This document shows positions 39,568 to 50,900 of a DNA stretch of 64,000 nt, in pieces. The position numbers were made by a program, and so were the translations under genes. This stretch comes from DATLFA01 sp039934635. Lineage in GTDB: Bacteria; Actinomycetota; Acidimicrobiia; Acidimicrobiales; WLNW01. A model generated the notes under the pieces. The model had not been told where the DNA came from. It was given only the letters and a program-made list of their open reading frames with translations, and made no database searches. Position 1 is the first letter of the stretch. Every line of letters begins with the position of its first letter. Where the stretch lies: positions 24,412-88,411 of the forward strand of contig JBDTLT010000005.1 of the NCBI GenBank assembly GCA_039934635.1, given 5' to 3'.

Positions 39568-41904
39568 CTACGCGCTCGCCCCACCCGCGATCTCGGCCAC
39601 CGTCGCCGGCGGCAGGTATTGGTCGCACACACGGGAGCCGAACGGTTGCAACGCGTCGTCGATGGCGTTCGTCAGCGTTGCGGGGGCGACGACCGCGCCG
39701 CCTTCGCCGACGCCGCGAAAACCGAACGCGCCATCGGGATCGGTCTCGAGATGGTGGATCTCGATGTGCGGGATCTCGGCGCTCGTCGGGAGCAGATAGT
39801 CCATGAACGTGCTCGTGAGGAAGTTACCCTCGCTGTCGTAGGCGGCCCGCTCGTAGAGCACCGCGCCGATGCCTTGGGCGACTCCGCCGCACACTTGACC
39901 GTCGACGACCGCGGGGTTGATCACTCGTCCGCAGTCTTCGACCACGACGTAGCGCAGGATCTTGACTCGTCCGGTCGCGACATCGACCTCGATGGTGCAG
40001 GCGTGCGTCCCTCCCGACCATCCACTGCCGGTGATGCCCTCGCCGGTGAATCGCTCGTGTGTCTCGAGCGGGCCGTCGGTGCCCGGCGGCAGGCTCGCCG
40101 GGTCCATCAGTGCCTTCATCGCGATCTGCGCGAGCGGAAGCCCCCTTTGCGGAACCCCCTTCGGCGTGACGACACCGTCGATGATCTCGAGATCTTCGGG
40201 GCTGATCTCGAGCATCCCCGACGCGATCGCGAGTACGTGCTCTCGCAGCTTTCGCGTCGACACGATCGTGGCGCCCGTTGCCCACGTGGAGGCGCGACTG
40301 CCACCAGTGCCGATCACGCTGAACGGCGTCTGCCGGGTGTCGCCGTGCACCACCCTGACGTGCTCGAACGGCACACCCATCTCGTCGGCCGCCACCTGCG
40401 CGAGGGTCGTCTCGTGGCCTTGCCCGTGCGGCGCCTGGGCGGTTGTGACGACGAGGTGACCGTCGGGCTGTAGCGCGACTTTGGCCCGCTCGCCGCCGAA
40501 CATGCCGCCGCCGGGGCGCATCTCGGCGGGCCCGGGCGCGGCCTCGATGAACGTGGCGAAGCCGACGCCGAGGTAACGACCTTGCGCCCGTGCCGCTTCT
40601 TGCTCTTTGCGAAACCCTGCGTAGTCGATGTATTCGAGCGCCCGATCGAGCGACTCGCGCGACGAGATGCCCTTGACCGTCAGCCCGGTGATGAGCCGGT
40701 CGTCGGGCGCGCCGAGCATCATGTTCTTGCGGCGGATCTCGGCGGCATCCACGCCGATCTCGTGGGCGACGATGTCGACCAACCGCTCGCGAACCCACGT
40801 TTCCATCTCCCACGGGCCGCGGTATGCGACATAGGCCGCTTTGTTCGTGGAGATCACCGACGACTCGAAGCGGTAGCCCTTCATGCGATAGGGACCCGGC
40901 ATCAGCAGTTGCATCAACCCGACGAACATTGCAGAGACGAACGGGACATTCGGGTACGCGCCGGCGTCCATTATGAGCTTGGCCTTCATGCCGAGGAACG
41001 TGCCGTCGGCTTTCACGGCCATCTCTATCTGCACCATCTCTTCGCGCGCCTGACCCGACGCGATGAGATGCTCGTTGCGGTCTTCGATCCATTTCACCGG
41101 ACGGCCGAGCTCTCTGCTTGCGGCCGCGACACAGAAGTCCTCCCGCACGACGCTGCCCTTCAAGCCGAAGCCGCCGCCGACATCGTTGGCGAGCACGCGA
41201 AATCGTTCCATCGGATGGCCGAGGGTGTTCGCCAGCTGCAGCCGCAAGCTGTGCGGGCTCTGGGTCGACGCGTAGTACGTCAGCTCGCCCGAGGACGCGT
41301 CGTAGTCGGCGACGGAACCGCGCGTCTCCATCGGAACGGGGGCAACACGATGTTGTCGCAACGATGCAGAGACGACGCGATCGGCCTCGGCGAACGCGGC
41401 GTCGACGTCGCCCCAACTCACGGGAGCGTTCGTAATGACGACGTTGTCGCCGAGCTCGTCGAACAGGGCCGGCTTGGTCGGATCGATCGCGTCGTCGTAG
41501 TCGGCGACGGCCGGCAGCTGGTCGTAGTCGACCGCGACGAGCTCGCATCCGTCCTCTGCTTCATAGCGCGACTCGGCGACGACCATCGCCACCACGTCGC
41601 CGACGAAGCGCACCTTGTCCGAGGTGAGCGGATAGAACTCGGGAAACTTGACGCCGAACGCCAGCGACGTCGAGACGGGGTTGCAAAACCTGCGCATGTC
41701 ATCGCCGGTGAAAACGGCCACGACTCCGGGCGTCGCACGCGCCGCGCTTACGTCGATACTCTTGATGCGAGCGTGCGCGAACGGGCTACGCACGAACGCC
41801 GCGTGCAGCATCTTGGGCAGGGTGAGGTCGTCGACGTACTTGCCCCGGCCGGTCAGGATGCGACGGTCTTCGACCCGGGGAATGCTCTCTCCGACGAATC
41901 TCAC
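39568..41904 (-). CDS. Xanthine dehydrogenase/CoxL-family molybdopterin-binding subunit
   Basis: The 778-residue large subunit has GRGKYVDDL and HAASVRSPFAHA-like LHAAFVRSPFAHARI near the start, GGGFGLKGSVVREDFCVAAASRELGRPVKWIEDRNE, AYRGPWEMETWVRERLVD at the active loop, and GQGHETTLAQVAADEMGVP with GTGGSRAS toward the end. These bind the molybdenum cofactor. AYRGPW replaces the AYxCSFR loop of form I CO dehydrogenase, so it is not a bona fide CoxL but a form II-like aldehyde or aromatic hydroxylase. GTG start overlaps the previous stop (GTGA). Confidence 0.93.
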   Translation of the reverse strand: MRFVGESIPRVEDRRILTGRGKYVDDLTLPKMLHAAFVRSPFAHARIKSIDVSAARATPGVVAVFTGDDMRRFCNPVSTSLAFGVKFPEFYPLTSDKVRFVGDVVAMVVAESRYEAEDGCELVAVDYDQLPAVADYDDAIDPTKPALFDELGDNVVITNAPVSWGDVDAAFAEADRVVSASLRQHRVAPVPMETRGSVADYDASSGELTYYASTQSPHSLRLQLANTLGHPMERFRVLANDVGGGFGLKGSVVREDFCVAAASRELGRPVKWIEDRNEHLIASGQAREEMVQIEMAVKADGTFLGMKAKLIMDAGAYPNVPFVSAMFVGLMQLLMPGPYRMKGYRFESSVISTNKAAYVAYRGPWEMETWVRERLVDIVAHEIGVDAAEIRRKNMMLGAPDDRLITGLTVKGISSRESLDRALEYIDYAGFRKEQEAARAQGRYLGVGFATFIEAAPGPAEMRPGGGMFGGERAKVALQPDGHLVVTTAQAPHGQGHETTLAQVAADEMGVPFEHVRVVHGDTRQTPFSVIGTGGSRASTWATGATIVSTRKLREHVLAIASGMLEISPEDLEIIDGVVTPKGVPQRGLPLAQIAMKALMDPASLPPGTDGPLETHERFTGEGITGSGWSGGTHACTIEVDVATGRVKILRYVVVEDCGRVINPAVVDGQVCGGVAQGIGAVLYERAAYDSEGNFLTSTFMDYLLPTSAEIPHIEIHHLETDPDGAFGFRGVGEGGAVVAPATLTNAIDDALQPFGSRVCDQYLPPATVAEIAGGASA

Positions 41905-42391
41905 GACGACGCCCCTTCTTGTCGCTTGCCGAGTCGAACCGCCGCGAGTTGTACGCCGGCGACGATCGATTGGTAGCCGGTGCAACGGCACAGGTTGCCC
42001 GAAAGCTCCTCGCGGATCTCGGGCTCGCTGAACTCATGGTCTTCTTGAAGATACGCGTACGCGGTCATCAAGAACCCCGGCGTGCAGAACCCGCATTGAA
42101 AGCTGTGACAGTCGCGCATCGCTTCTTGCAGCGGATGCATTTTGCCGTCCTTCTCGAGCCCCTCGATCGTGAGGATGTCACAGCCGTCGGCTTGCACGGC
42201 GAAGAGGAGACACGAGCGCACCGCGTCGCCGTCGACCATGATGGTGCACGCACCGCAGACGCCATGTTCGCAGCCCAGGTGGGTGCCGGTCAGTTGCAGA
42301 TCTTCCCGCAGGAAGTCGGCGAGCGTCTTGCGCGGTTCGGCGGAACCTTCGCGCTCTCTGCCGTTCACCGTCAGCCGAACCGATTGTTTCG

Positions 42392-42395
<4 letters not shown>
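41901..42395 (-). CDS. 2Fe-2S iron-sulfur subunit of molybdenum hydroxylase (CoxS-like)
   Basis: The 164-residue subunit has the plant-type ferredoxin motif GCEHGVCGACTIMVDGDAVRSC and the second [2Fe-2S] motif CGFCTPGFLMTAYAYL ... NLCRCTGYQSIV. Order and length are those of CoxS/XdhC small subunits. It passes electrons from the molybdenum site to the FAD subunit. Its ends overlap both neighbouring subunit genes by four bases. Confidence 0.95.
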
Positions 42396-43282
<887 letters not shown>

Positions 43283-43306
43283 AGATGCCGCTCTAGCACA
43301 AAGACA

Positions 43307-44389
43307 TCACTGCGCGCGTCGGCGGTCGAGTACACCCGTCCAAAGCCGGTCGTACGACTCCGCCATTGCCGTCGCAGTGAAGCGCTCGCCGGCCAGCGTC
43401 AAAGCATTGGCCGTCAGCCGATCCGCCAGACCGGGTTCGTCGAGGATTCGGCGTACGGCGGCAACGAGCGCGGAGAGGTCACTAGGCGGCACGAGCAGCC
43501 CGGTGACTCCGTCGATGATCGCCTCCCGGACGCTGCCGACGTCGGTTGCGACTACCGGAGTCGAGTTGAACATCGCTTCGACGATCGTCAACGGGAATGC
43601 CTCGTCCCTGGAGGGAAGTACGAACACGTCGAATCCGGCGATGTAAGGCCGGGCGTCGGCGACCCAGCCGATGAAGTCGACCCGATCGAGCATGCCCAGC
43701 GAGGCAGTCTGCCGCTCGAGATCGCTGCGCCGGTAGCCGTCGCCCACGATGACCGCGCGGGCGTCGTCGAGCTCCGCGAGCGCGTCGAGCAACAGGTCGA
43801 CATGTTTCTGGTCTTCTAGGCGAGCGGCGCAGCCGACGACAGGCCGTGCCGCGAACGCGACGGGCTCGACTGCCTCCTCGGTCACGCCGTTGTGAATCAC
43901 CGTCACGGAGGACCGGCGAATGCCGAAGAAGTTGTGGAGGTCGTCAGCCGACGCGGAACCGACCGCGACGTGCGCCGCCAGCGGGAGAGCGGTCGCATGC
44001 TTGAGCAACGCACCGCGTCGCCGCTGGGCGGGCAAGACCAGCTGCTCGACAGCGATGGTCGGTAGGCGCAGCGAGTACCCGGCGAGAAGGGCCGGACGCG
44101 CCGTGAATGGGTTGCACAGCGTGACCTGGAGCAAATCCAGCTGCAGTTCGCGGAACGCCCGCCTGTGATCGAGGATCCCCTTTGCCAGCGAGACACGCGA
44201 CGAGATCAGATGGGTGAGGACGTCAGGCATGGCCGACGCGCACTCCGACAAAAGACCCTCGGACGGGCTACACACGACGAGTTCGGCGGCGCCTCTATAC
44301 GCCTTGACGACGTTGAGCAGCGAACGCTCGGCTCCACCGACGAACGCACTGTCGCTGTAGAGGCCGACCCGTACCGGAGCAGCTCGCAT
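43307..44389 (-). CDS. Glycosyltransferase family 4
   Basis: The 360-residue enzyme has the GT-B fold of GT4: N-terminal RVGLYSDSAFVGGAERSLLNVVKAYRG, and in the C-terminal half PVVGCAARLEDQKHVDLLLDAL, GDGYRRSDLERQTASLGMLDRVDFIGWVADARPYIAGFDVFVLPSRDEAFPLTIVEAMFNSTPVVATDVGSVREAI with the EX7E-like acceptor region. It transfers a sugar from a nucleotide donor to a glycan or lipid. The ATG at 44389 precedes the first strand; longer frames have no clear start. It opens the polysaccharide locus, transcribed away from the next glycosyltransferase. Confidence 0.9.
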   Translation of the reverse strand: MRAAPVRVGLYSDSAFVGGAERSLLNVVKAYRGAAELVVCSPSEGLLSECASAMPDVLTHLISSRVSLAKGILDHRRAFRELQLDLLQVTLCNPFTARPALLAGYSLRLPTIAVEQLVLPAQRRRGALLKHATALPLAAHVAVGSASADDLHNFFGIRRSSVTVIHNGVTEEAVEPVAFAARPVVGCAARLEDQKHVDLLLDALAELDDARAVIVGDGYRRSDLERQTASLGMLDRVDFIGWVADARPYIAGFDVFVLPSRDEAFPLTIVEAMFNSTPVVATDVGSVREAIIDGVTGLLVPPSDLSALVAAVRRILDEPGLADRLTANALTLAGERFTATAMAESYDRLWTGVLDRRRAQ

Positions 44390-44560
44390 CAAGTCATCCC
44401 GTCCCGGGCTTCGTACGTTCGCCTCGCAACGTCTGCCTCGTTCATGTTGTTCGGTGCACCTTTGACCCGACGTTAGGCGAGTCGCCACAATTTTGGCCTC
44501 CGCGGGGTACAGTTGGGTTTTGGCGGGGCGTGGTCGAGCACGACGTGGAGTTATTGGACG

Positions 44561-45823
44561 TTGACGAAAATCAACGAGAGTTCGCCACGGGGTCCGCGGA
44601 TCCTGTTCGTGACCGACCGTTATCCGTCCAACGACAACGGCCATGGCATTCGTACCGCGAACATCATCGATGGTCTCGTACAGGTGGGTTCGGTTCACGT
44701 CTGCCTCATCGACTCGAGCGTCGACGGTGTCCATCCGCCATCCCACCCCCGGTTCACTTCGACCGTCATCCGAGCGCATGAGTGGCCGCGCTGGATCAAG
44801 CCGGCTTGGGCCCTCAGCCGAAGGCCCGCGGGGCTTCGGTACCGTCACGTGAGAGCGCTACGCGAGCAAGTCATAGCGCTCAACGCTTCACAAGCACCCT
44901 GGGATCTGATCTGGTGCAGCCGAGCGCGAGTCCACACGCTTACCCAATCGCTCATCTACGGCCCCCGCATCGTCGATTTCGATGACCTCAACGATCGCTT
45001 GTTGCGAAGCGTGATGCGGGATCGGCGCGACCGCTTCGGCCGCCTAAGGGCGGGCCCCCGCAACGTCATCGACGGGCTCGGCGCTCGCGCCTGGCGTTTG
45101 TTTCAACAGCGCATCGCAACCGAGGCCGAGCGGGTCGTCGTCTGCAGCGCACAGGATCGCGATTACCTGGCAGTGTCCAACGCGACCGTTGTTCCGAATG
45201 GCTATCCACTTCCTCGTTCGTCGTCGGCCGTGTCCGCCGAACTCGTCAATCCCCGCACCCGCCCCGGCGGACCCCCTTCACTTCTGTTCGTCGGCGCGCT
45301 CACCTACGAGCCGAACCGACTCGCCGTCAAATGGATCATCGATGAGGTACTGCCGCGCATCCGTCCTCAGGTTCCGGACATCTCGTTCATCGTGGTCGGC
45401 AACCACGAGGGGGTTTCGTTTCCTGGCATGCACGCGAGCGGCGTGTCGTACCAAGGGCGAGTCGACGATGTAGCTCCGTATTACAAACAGGCAACCGTGG
45501 CAGTGACACCGATCCATTCCGGCGGAGGGACGCGGCTGAAGGTGATCGAAGCGTTCGCTCATCGTGTTCCTCTTGTGTCGACGTCGTTCGGCTTCGAAGG
45601 CCTCGATGTCCGGCCCGGTCGGGATCTCCTGGTGGCCGACGATCCCGCGATGTTCGCTTCGTCTTGCGTCGCCGTCATCAAGGACGACGACTATCGGCGC
45701 CGCCTCGTCGAGTCGGCGTTCGAGCGGTATCACGCTCGGCTGACGGCATCGGCTACGAGCGACGCGGTGCGCAAGCTCGCGGCCGACATACTGACGATGG
45801 ACCATCAGCTGTCGCGGGTGTAG
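44561..45823 (+). CDS. Glycosyltransferase family 1/4-like
   Basis: This protein of about 420 residues starts with RILFVTDRYPSNDNGHGIRTANIIDGL, and its C-terminal half has PPSLLFVGALTYEPNRLAVKWIIDEVLPRIR, HSGGGTRLKVIEAFAHRVPLVSTSFGFEGLDV, the GT4-type nucleotide-sugar site (often annotated as a sugar transferase, PEP-CTERM/EpsH type). The TTG at 44561, ten bases after GGAG, is a plausible start; a TTG at 44513 is an alternative. Its stop lies five bases before the ABC permease gene, so it is in that operon. A role in making the exported glycan follows. Confidence 0.85.
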   Translation: MTKINESSPRGPRILFVTDRYPSNDNGHGIRTANIIDGLVQVGSVHVCLIDSSVDGVHPPSHPRFTSTVIRAHEWPRWIKPAWALSRRPAGLRYRHVRALREQVIALNASQAPWDLIWCSRARVHTLTQSLIYGPRIVDFDDLNDRLLRSVMRDRRDRFGRLRAGPRNVIDGLGARAWRLFQQRIATEAERVVVCSAQDRDYLAVSNATVVPNGYPLPRSSSAVSAELVNPRTRPGGPPSLLFVGALTYEPNRLAVKWIIDEVLPRIRPQVPDISFIVVGNHEGVSFPGMHASGVSYQGRVDDVAPYYKQATVAVTPIHSGGGTRLKVIEAFAHRVPLVSTSFGFEGLDVRPGRDLLVADDPAMFASSCVAVIKDDDYRRRLVESAFERYHARLTASATSDAVRKLAADILTMDHQLSRV

Positions 45824-45828
45824 CCAAA

Positions 45829-46680
45829 ATGCAACGGACGACCACGGACGACAATGCGTGGGTCGAAAACGCGGCGCCGACCAGTCGCTGGCCCAGGCTG
45901 AAGCTGGCCCAGCTCTGGACGCATCACGAGCTGATCTATTTCTTCGCCCTTCGAGACGTCAAAGTCCGCTACAAGCAGGCGTTTCTCGGAGCGGCGTGGG
46001 CGGTGTTACAGCCGCTCATCGGCGCGCTCGCCTTCACGGTGCTGTTCAACCGATTGGTGGACGTCGAAGTAGACGGCGATTCGTACTTCGCGTTTGCGCT
46101 CGTCGGCTTCGTCGCGTGGACGTACTTCTCGAGTGGGCTCAGCAGCGGCACCTTCAGCCTCCTCTCGAACGCCGAGCTTCTCACCAAGGTTTCTTTGCCC
46201 CGCATCGCCCTCCCTTTCGCCGCCCTACTACCGCCGCTCGTGGACCTCACGGTGGGTGCGGTGGTGGCAATCATCGTCACGCTGTTCTGGGGCGGCGGAC
46301 TGTCGGTCGTCGGTTTCGTCGTCGGCGTGCCGCTCGGAGTGGTGCTGCTCCTCGTGACAACGATGGGTCCCGTTTTCATCTTCAGTGCATTGATCGTGAA
46401 GTATCGCGATGCTGCCGTCTTCGTCAGCTTCGGGCTGCAACTGTTCTTGTTCGTCAGCCCCGTGGGCTACCCGCCGGAGCTGGCACCGGAGCCGTGGCGC
46501 ACACTGCAGTACTTCAACCCCGTTGCCGGCTGCTTTGCCCTGTTGCGTTGGGGCCTGGCCGGCACCGCGGCGCCTCACCTCGGCAATGTCGCCATCTCCG
46601 CGGCAACGGCCACGGTCGTACTGATCGCGGGCGCGTATTACTTCCGGGCGAACGAGCGACAGTTCGTGGACATCATCTGA
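45829..46680 (+). CDS. ABC-2 polysaccharide export permease (Wzm/TagG-like)
   Basis: The 283-residue permease has RDVKVRYKQAFLGAAWAVLQPLIGALAFTVLFNRL, the O-antigen/teichoic-acid export permease signature, then about six membrane spans and QLFLFVSPVGYPPE with FNPVAGCFALLRW near the end. It exports a lipid-linked glycan across the cytoplasmic membrane. Its stop overlaps the start of the ATPase gene (TGATG), so the two are translated together. The preceding glycosyltransferase ends five bases upstream. Confidence 0.91.
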   Translation: MQRTTTDDNAWVENAAPTSRWPRLKLAQLWTHHELIYFFALRDVKVRYKQAFLGAAWAVLQPLIGALAFTVLFNRLVDVEVDGDSYFAFALVGFVAWTYFSSGLSSGTFSLLSNAELLTKVSLPRIALPFAALLPPLVDLTVGAVVAIIVTLFWGGGLSVVGFVVGVPLGVVLLLVTTMGPVFIFSALIVKYRDAAVFVSFGLQLFLFVSPVGYPPELAPEPWRTLQYFNPVAGCFALLRWGLAGTAAPHLGNVAISAATATVVLIAGAYYFRANERQFVDII

Positions 46681-47912
46681 TGGGCACGCCGGTCATCGAG
46701 CTCGACGGCGTCAGCAAACGCTACCGGCTCGGCGAACACCACGGTTCGGGCACCGACCTGCGCGAGACGATTGCTCGCATGGCCGGGCGCCTGCGAGGCC
46801 GACCGCGTGCAGCGCCCCGCGAGTTCTGGTCACTTCGCGACATCTCTTTCACTGTTGGCGAAGGAGAGGCGATCGGCATCATCGGTGCGAACGGAGCCGG
46901 CAAGAGCACACTTTTGAAGATCGTCAGCAACATCACCACTCCAACGAAGGGCCGGTGTCGCACCCGCGGTCGCATCGGCTCGCTGCTGGAGGTCGGCACC
47001 GGCTTCCACGGAGAGCTGACCGGGCTCGAAAACACGTATCTGAATGGCGCCATCCTGGGCATGACGCGGCGCGACGTCACACGCCGCCTCGACGAGATCA
47101 TCGAGTTCGCCGGGCTCGCCGAGTTCATCGACACGCCCGTGAAGCGCTACTCGTCCGGGATGTATCTGCGCCTCGGCTTCTCGATCGCCGCCCACCTCGA
47201 AGCCGACATCCTCGTCGTCGACGAGGTGCTCGCAGTCGGTGACGCCGAGTTTCAACGCCGGTGCCTCGGCAAGATGAGTGAAGTCGAACAAAGCGGTCGG
47301 ACCGTACTCTTCGTCAGCCACAACATGGACGCGATGGCCCGCTTGTGCCCGAACGTCATCTGGCTCGACAAGGGCTCGATGCGCGCCAGCGGGCCAGCGG
47401 TGGACGTCATCGCCGAGTACACCCGTACGTCTGCCGGACCGGCGAGCATGTTCTCTTTCGAGCTCGATCCGTCAGCGGCGGCCCAGATCACCGCAGTCGC
47501 ACTCGTCGATGCGCACGGGCAACCGCAGGCCGTCCTGAACACCTGGTCCGAAGCCTGGATCCAGATCGACGTGGTGGTCAACGACCCCGTTCCCGGCCTC
47601 GACGCATCCGGAATTGTGAGGACGAAGGGCGGCGTGGGCCTGCTCCACGAAGGGTTGAGCGACTCCGGCCAGGCGGGACTCTTCGCGCGCGGTCGACATC
47701 GCTGGCGGTGTCCGGTGCCGCCGCACTTCACACCGGGCGAGTACGTCGTCGGCGTATGGCTCGGCACGGCCTTCGAGACTCTCCAGTTCGACGACAACGT
47801 CCTGACCTTTTCGATCGATGGGGATGACGGTGGTCGACCGGAGCGCCTCTTAAGGTTCGGCAACTGCTGGGATCTCGAGCGTCTCGACGCCGATTCGGGC
47901 GACGACGATTGA
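46680..47912 (+). CDS. Polysaccharide ABC exporter ATPase with Wzt-type C-terminal domain
   Basis: The 410-residue product has Walker A GANGAGKST, signature YSSGMYLRLGFSIAAHLEADILVVDEVLAVGDAEFQ (Walker B within), and a switch His in VLFVSHNMDAM. This is TagH/Wzt-like. The last 130 residues (MFSFELDPSAAAQITAVALVDAHGQPQ ... GEYVVGVWLGTAFETLQFDDN) form a beta-sandwich like the Wzt C-terminal domain that recognises the glycan end. It powers export with the Wzm-like permease. It ends four bases from the convergent fusion gene. Confidence 0.92.
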   Translation: MGTPVIELDGVSKRYRLGEHHGSGTDLRETIARMAGRLRGRPRAAPREFWSLRDISFTVGEGEAIGIIGANGAGKSTLLKIVSNITTPTKGRCRTRGRIGSLLEVGTGFHGELTGLENTYLNGAILGMTRRDVTRRLDEIIEFAGLAEFIDTPVKRYSSGMYLRLGFSIAAHLEADILVVDEVLAVGDAEFQRRCLGKMSEVEQSGRTVLFVSHNMDAMARLCPNVIWLDKGSMRASGPAVDVIAEYTRTSAGPASMFSFELDPSAAAQITAVALVDAHGQPQAVLNTWSEAWIQIDVVVNDPVPGLDASGIVRTKGGVGLLHEGLSDSGQAGLFARGRHRWRCPVPPHFTPGEYVVGVWLGTAFETLQFDDNVLTFSIDGDDGGRPERLLRFGNCWDLERLDADSGDDD

Positions 47913-47915
47913 CCT

Positions 47916-50900
47916 TCACCCACCACGCATACGACGGGCGGTCGACCGCACGTGGCGCAGGCCGATTCGCAGAGCGCTGCGCGGAGTGCTCGAGCCGAGC
48001 TTGCCGATGAACGCCGCCAGGTCGTCGCTCCCGGCCACCTCGATCCTCGGTATCGCCATCGGGTCGTCCCACACGGTGGCGAAACCCGACGAGGTTTCAA
48101 GACCGATCCGATAGCCCGCAGCGCGCATCGCCTGACGAGTGACCTCGTCTACATCGCCGAAAGGGTATGCGAGCGACGTGATCGAGCGACCGATCTCACG
48201 GCCGAAGGTCTGCCGGGCCGCTCGTTCGTCGGCGAGAGCCTCTCGGGGTGCCATCGTGGTGAGTGCCCGATGGCTCCTGGTGTGCGAGCCGAACTCGATG
48301 CCATTCTCTTGAAGACGGCGGATAGTGGGCCAGTCGAGTAGCGCCATGGGTTCACCGAGGTCGCTGTCCCAATCCGACGACTTTCCCACGAGTTCGGAAA
48401 CGAGGAAAACGGTCGCAGGGAACTTGTATGCCTCTAACAAAGGCCACGCGTTGGTGTAAAAGTCTTCGTAGCCATCATCGAACGTCAGCATCACGGCTCG
48501 TCCGTTCGGGGCCCGCCGCGTGGCCAAATGATGCGCCCATTGCTCGAGGGTTATGCCGTAGTACGCATTCTGTCGGAGATACTGGAGTTGTTCCTCCAAA
48601 CGGTCGGGATGTATTCGGTAACGCTCGAGGGCCGGAGCGCCGGAGACCGCAACACTGTGATACATGAGGATCGGTAGCCGATCGGTAACTTCGTGCCGCC
48701 ATACCTGGTCGCGATCGGCATGCATGCCACCCCAAACCACCATTCGCGAAACTTGCGGCTCAAGTGGTTGCGCGTAGGGGATGTACGCAACCTGGGGTGC
48801 TTCGCCAGGGCCACTCTCTGGGTCCGTTCGTTCAAAGAGTTGGATGCGGTAGAGGTCACTGCGGAGTTCACGACAGAAGCGCAGACCACTCGTGCCCGCG
48901 AAGATCTCCCCGAGTCCCTTTGCGCCATACGGGTGGCCCCAGTCAAACCCCGTGTCGGTGGTTTGGTCGGTCAACACTTGCGCATGAGCCATCACGAGGA
49001 CGCCGTCTGGGCGAAGCGCGTCGCGGATACGACCGGCGAGATCACTGACCTCCTGCGGCTCGAGGTAGTACAGCACCTCGCTACACATGATGAGGTCGAG
49101 GTCCTGGGGAAGTGCACCGTTGCGAAGGTCGAGTTGCTGGTACTCGACGTTTGTGTGGTCAACACAGCGGAGCGCAGCGCGCTCGAGCGCGGTGGCCGAG
49201 ATGTCGGCAGCGACCAGGTGACCGACATGCGGAGCCAGTCGCATCGTGAAGTGGCCTTCCGCGCAAGCCAGCTCGAGCGCTCGGTCGATCCGCATACCCT
49301 CGATGAGACTCAAGGTCTGGGTGTATTTCAATTGCTCATAGTTGTTGGTGTAGCCCCACGGATCGGGAACGTCGAAAATCGATTCCCAGAACGCTTGGTC
49401 TCCCGAAACGGGGGCGTTGTCGCCGACGATCGCCGCGTCACCACCACCGACCGACAGCGGCGCAATGCGGGAACCGCTCGCCGCGGCTCGGGCAAAGCGC
49501 TTGATCATCTCCCGGCCGCCCGCGCCACGGCGTGCGGGAAGATCGAGGAGCAAATTGACCGCGTCTCGTGCGACTCGGGAGTTGACCGTTAGCGCCAGCC
49601 GGCGGAGGTCCCCGGGTTGTTTCAGCGCTCGGCGGACTAGCTGTGTTGCAAGTTGTCGTCGAATTGCGTCGACGATTTCCTGACCCGTCACGGTTGAGTC
49701 CAACACGGCGACGGTCGCGAAGCCAATCACGTCCGACCCCCGCGCGACTCGCAAGACCAGCTGTTCGACGCCGTCGGGGACGTTAATCGTCCGAGGTGGC
49801 TCGGCGATATCGACGAGTTGCGTCAACGTATGGCCGATGCGGACAGCCGCGGGTTCTTCGATGGTCGTGGCCACGAGTCGCTGGAGCCGCCGACGGACGC
49901 TCCGAGCCGCTCGAGGAGCGTTTCGCAGCTCGAAGAAGGCCTCAATGGCGGCTTCGATCTCTGATTCGACGGACGGCCATAAGGATGGCCACTCGGCGAC
50001 TACGCGCCCGCGCCCCAGTGGGACCGTGCTGAAGAGTTCGTAAGCAAGTTCGTTCGGCCCGAACTCCGGACACGGGCTTAATTCAGGGCTGCCGAGCAGC
50101 TTCGCCACGCTATCGAAAGGGCCACCGGCGGCCAGCGCAAAAGTCCACATCACGCAGTCGCAGATCGCCGCAGCAAGTCCGCTCGATGGAGCTCCGTGGG
50201 TCCACTCCGAGAGTGGATTTCTTACACGCTCGTCGGTTGAGTGTCCCCGACGGACGACGCGCGCCATATCGCTGATCTCGCGAGCGAAATCGCGTCGAGA
50301 TGCAGAATTGACTCGCAGCACATAAATAGCCTGGACATCGGGGATAACACCGAGGCGGATGCCGGTCCGCGCGAGTCGTTGCCAAAGATCCCAGTCCTCA
50401 CCGACGACGAGATCTTCGTCGAATCCGCCCACATGAATCACCAGTCCGCGGCGCACGATGCAGGCGTGGATCGCGAATGGACAGGTGCGCGCGGTAACCG
50501 AGAACAGATTCGCGAGTTCGGCCGGAGCAGGGTAGGGCATCGGCTGCACGACCCCCGTCGACGATTCGTACGCCCACCCACAGCGCACGCCGTCAAATCT
50601 CGATCCACTCAGTTTGGTGAGCGCATGTTCGAAGTAGCGTGACTCGACGCGATCGTCGGCGTCAAGGAAGAGCACCCACACGAAGCGCGCCGCACGAAGC
50701 CCGCGATTTCGGGCCGCGCTCACGCCGTGTGGCGCCTGCCTGATGAGCTGCACACGGGAGTCGCTCGCAGCCCACTTCTCCACGACGCGAGTCGTGTCGT
50801 CGGTGGAGCCGTCGTCGACAACGATGATCTCCCAGCACGCCGAGGTCTGCCGGAAAACGCTGATGAGGGTTTGCTCGATGGTCGACGCCGCGTTTCGCGC

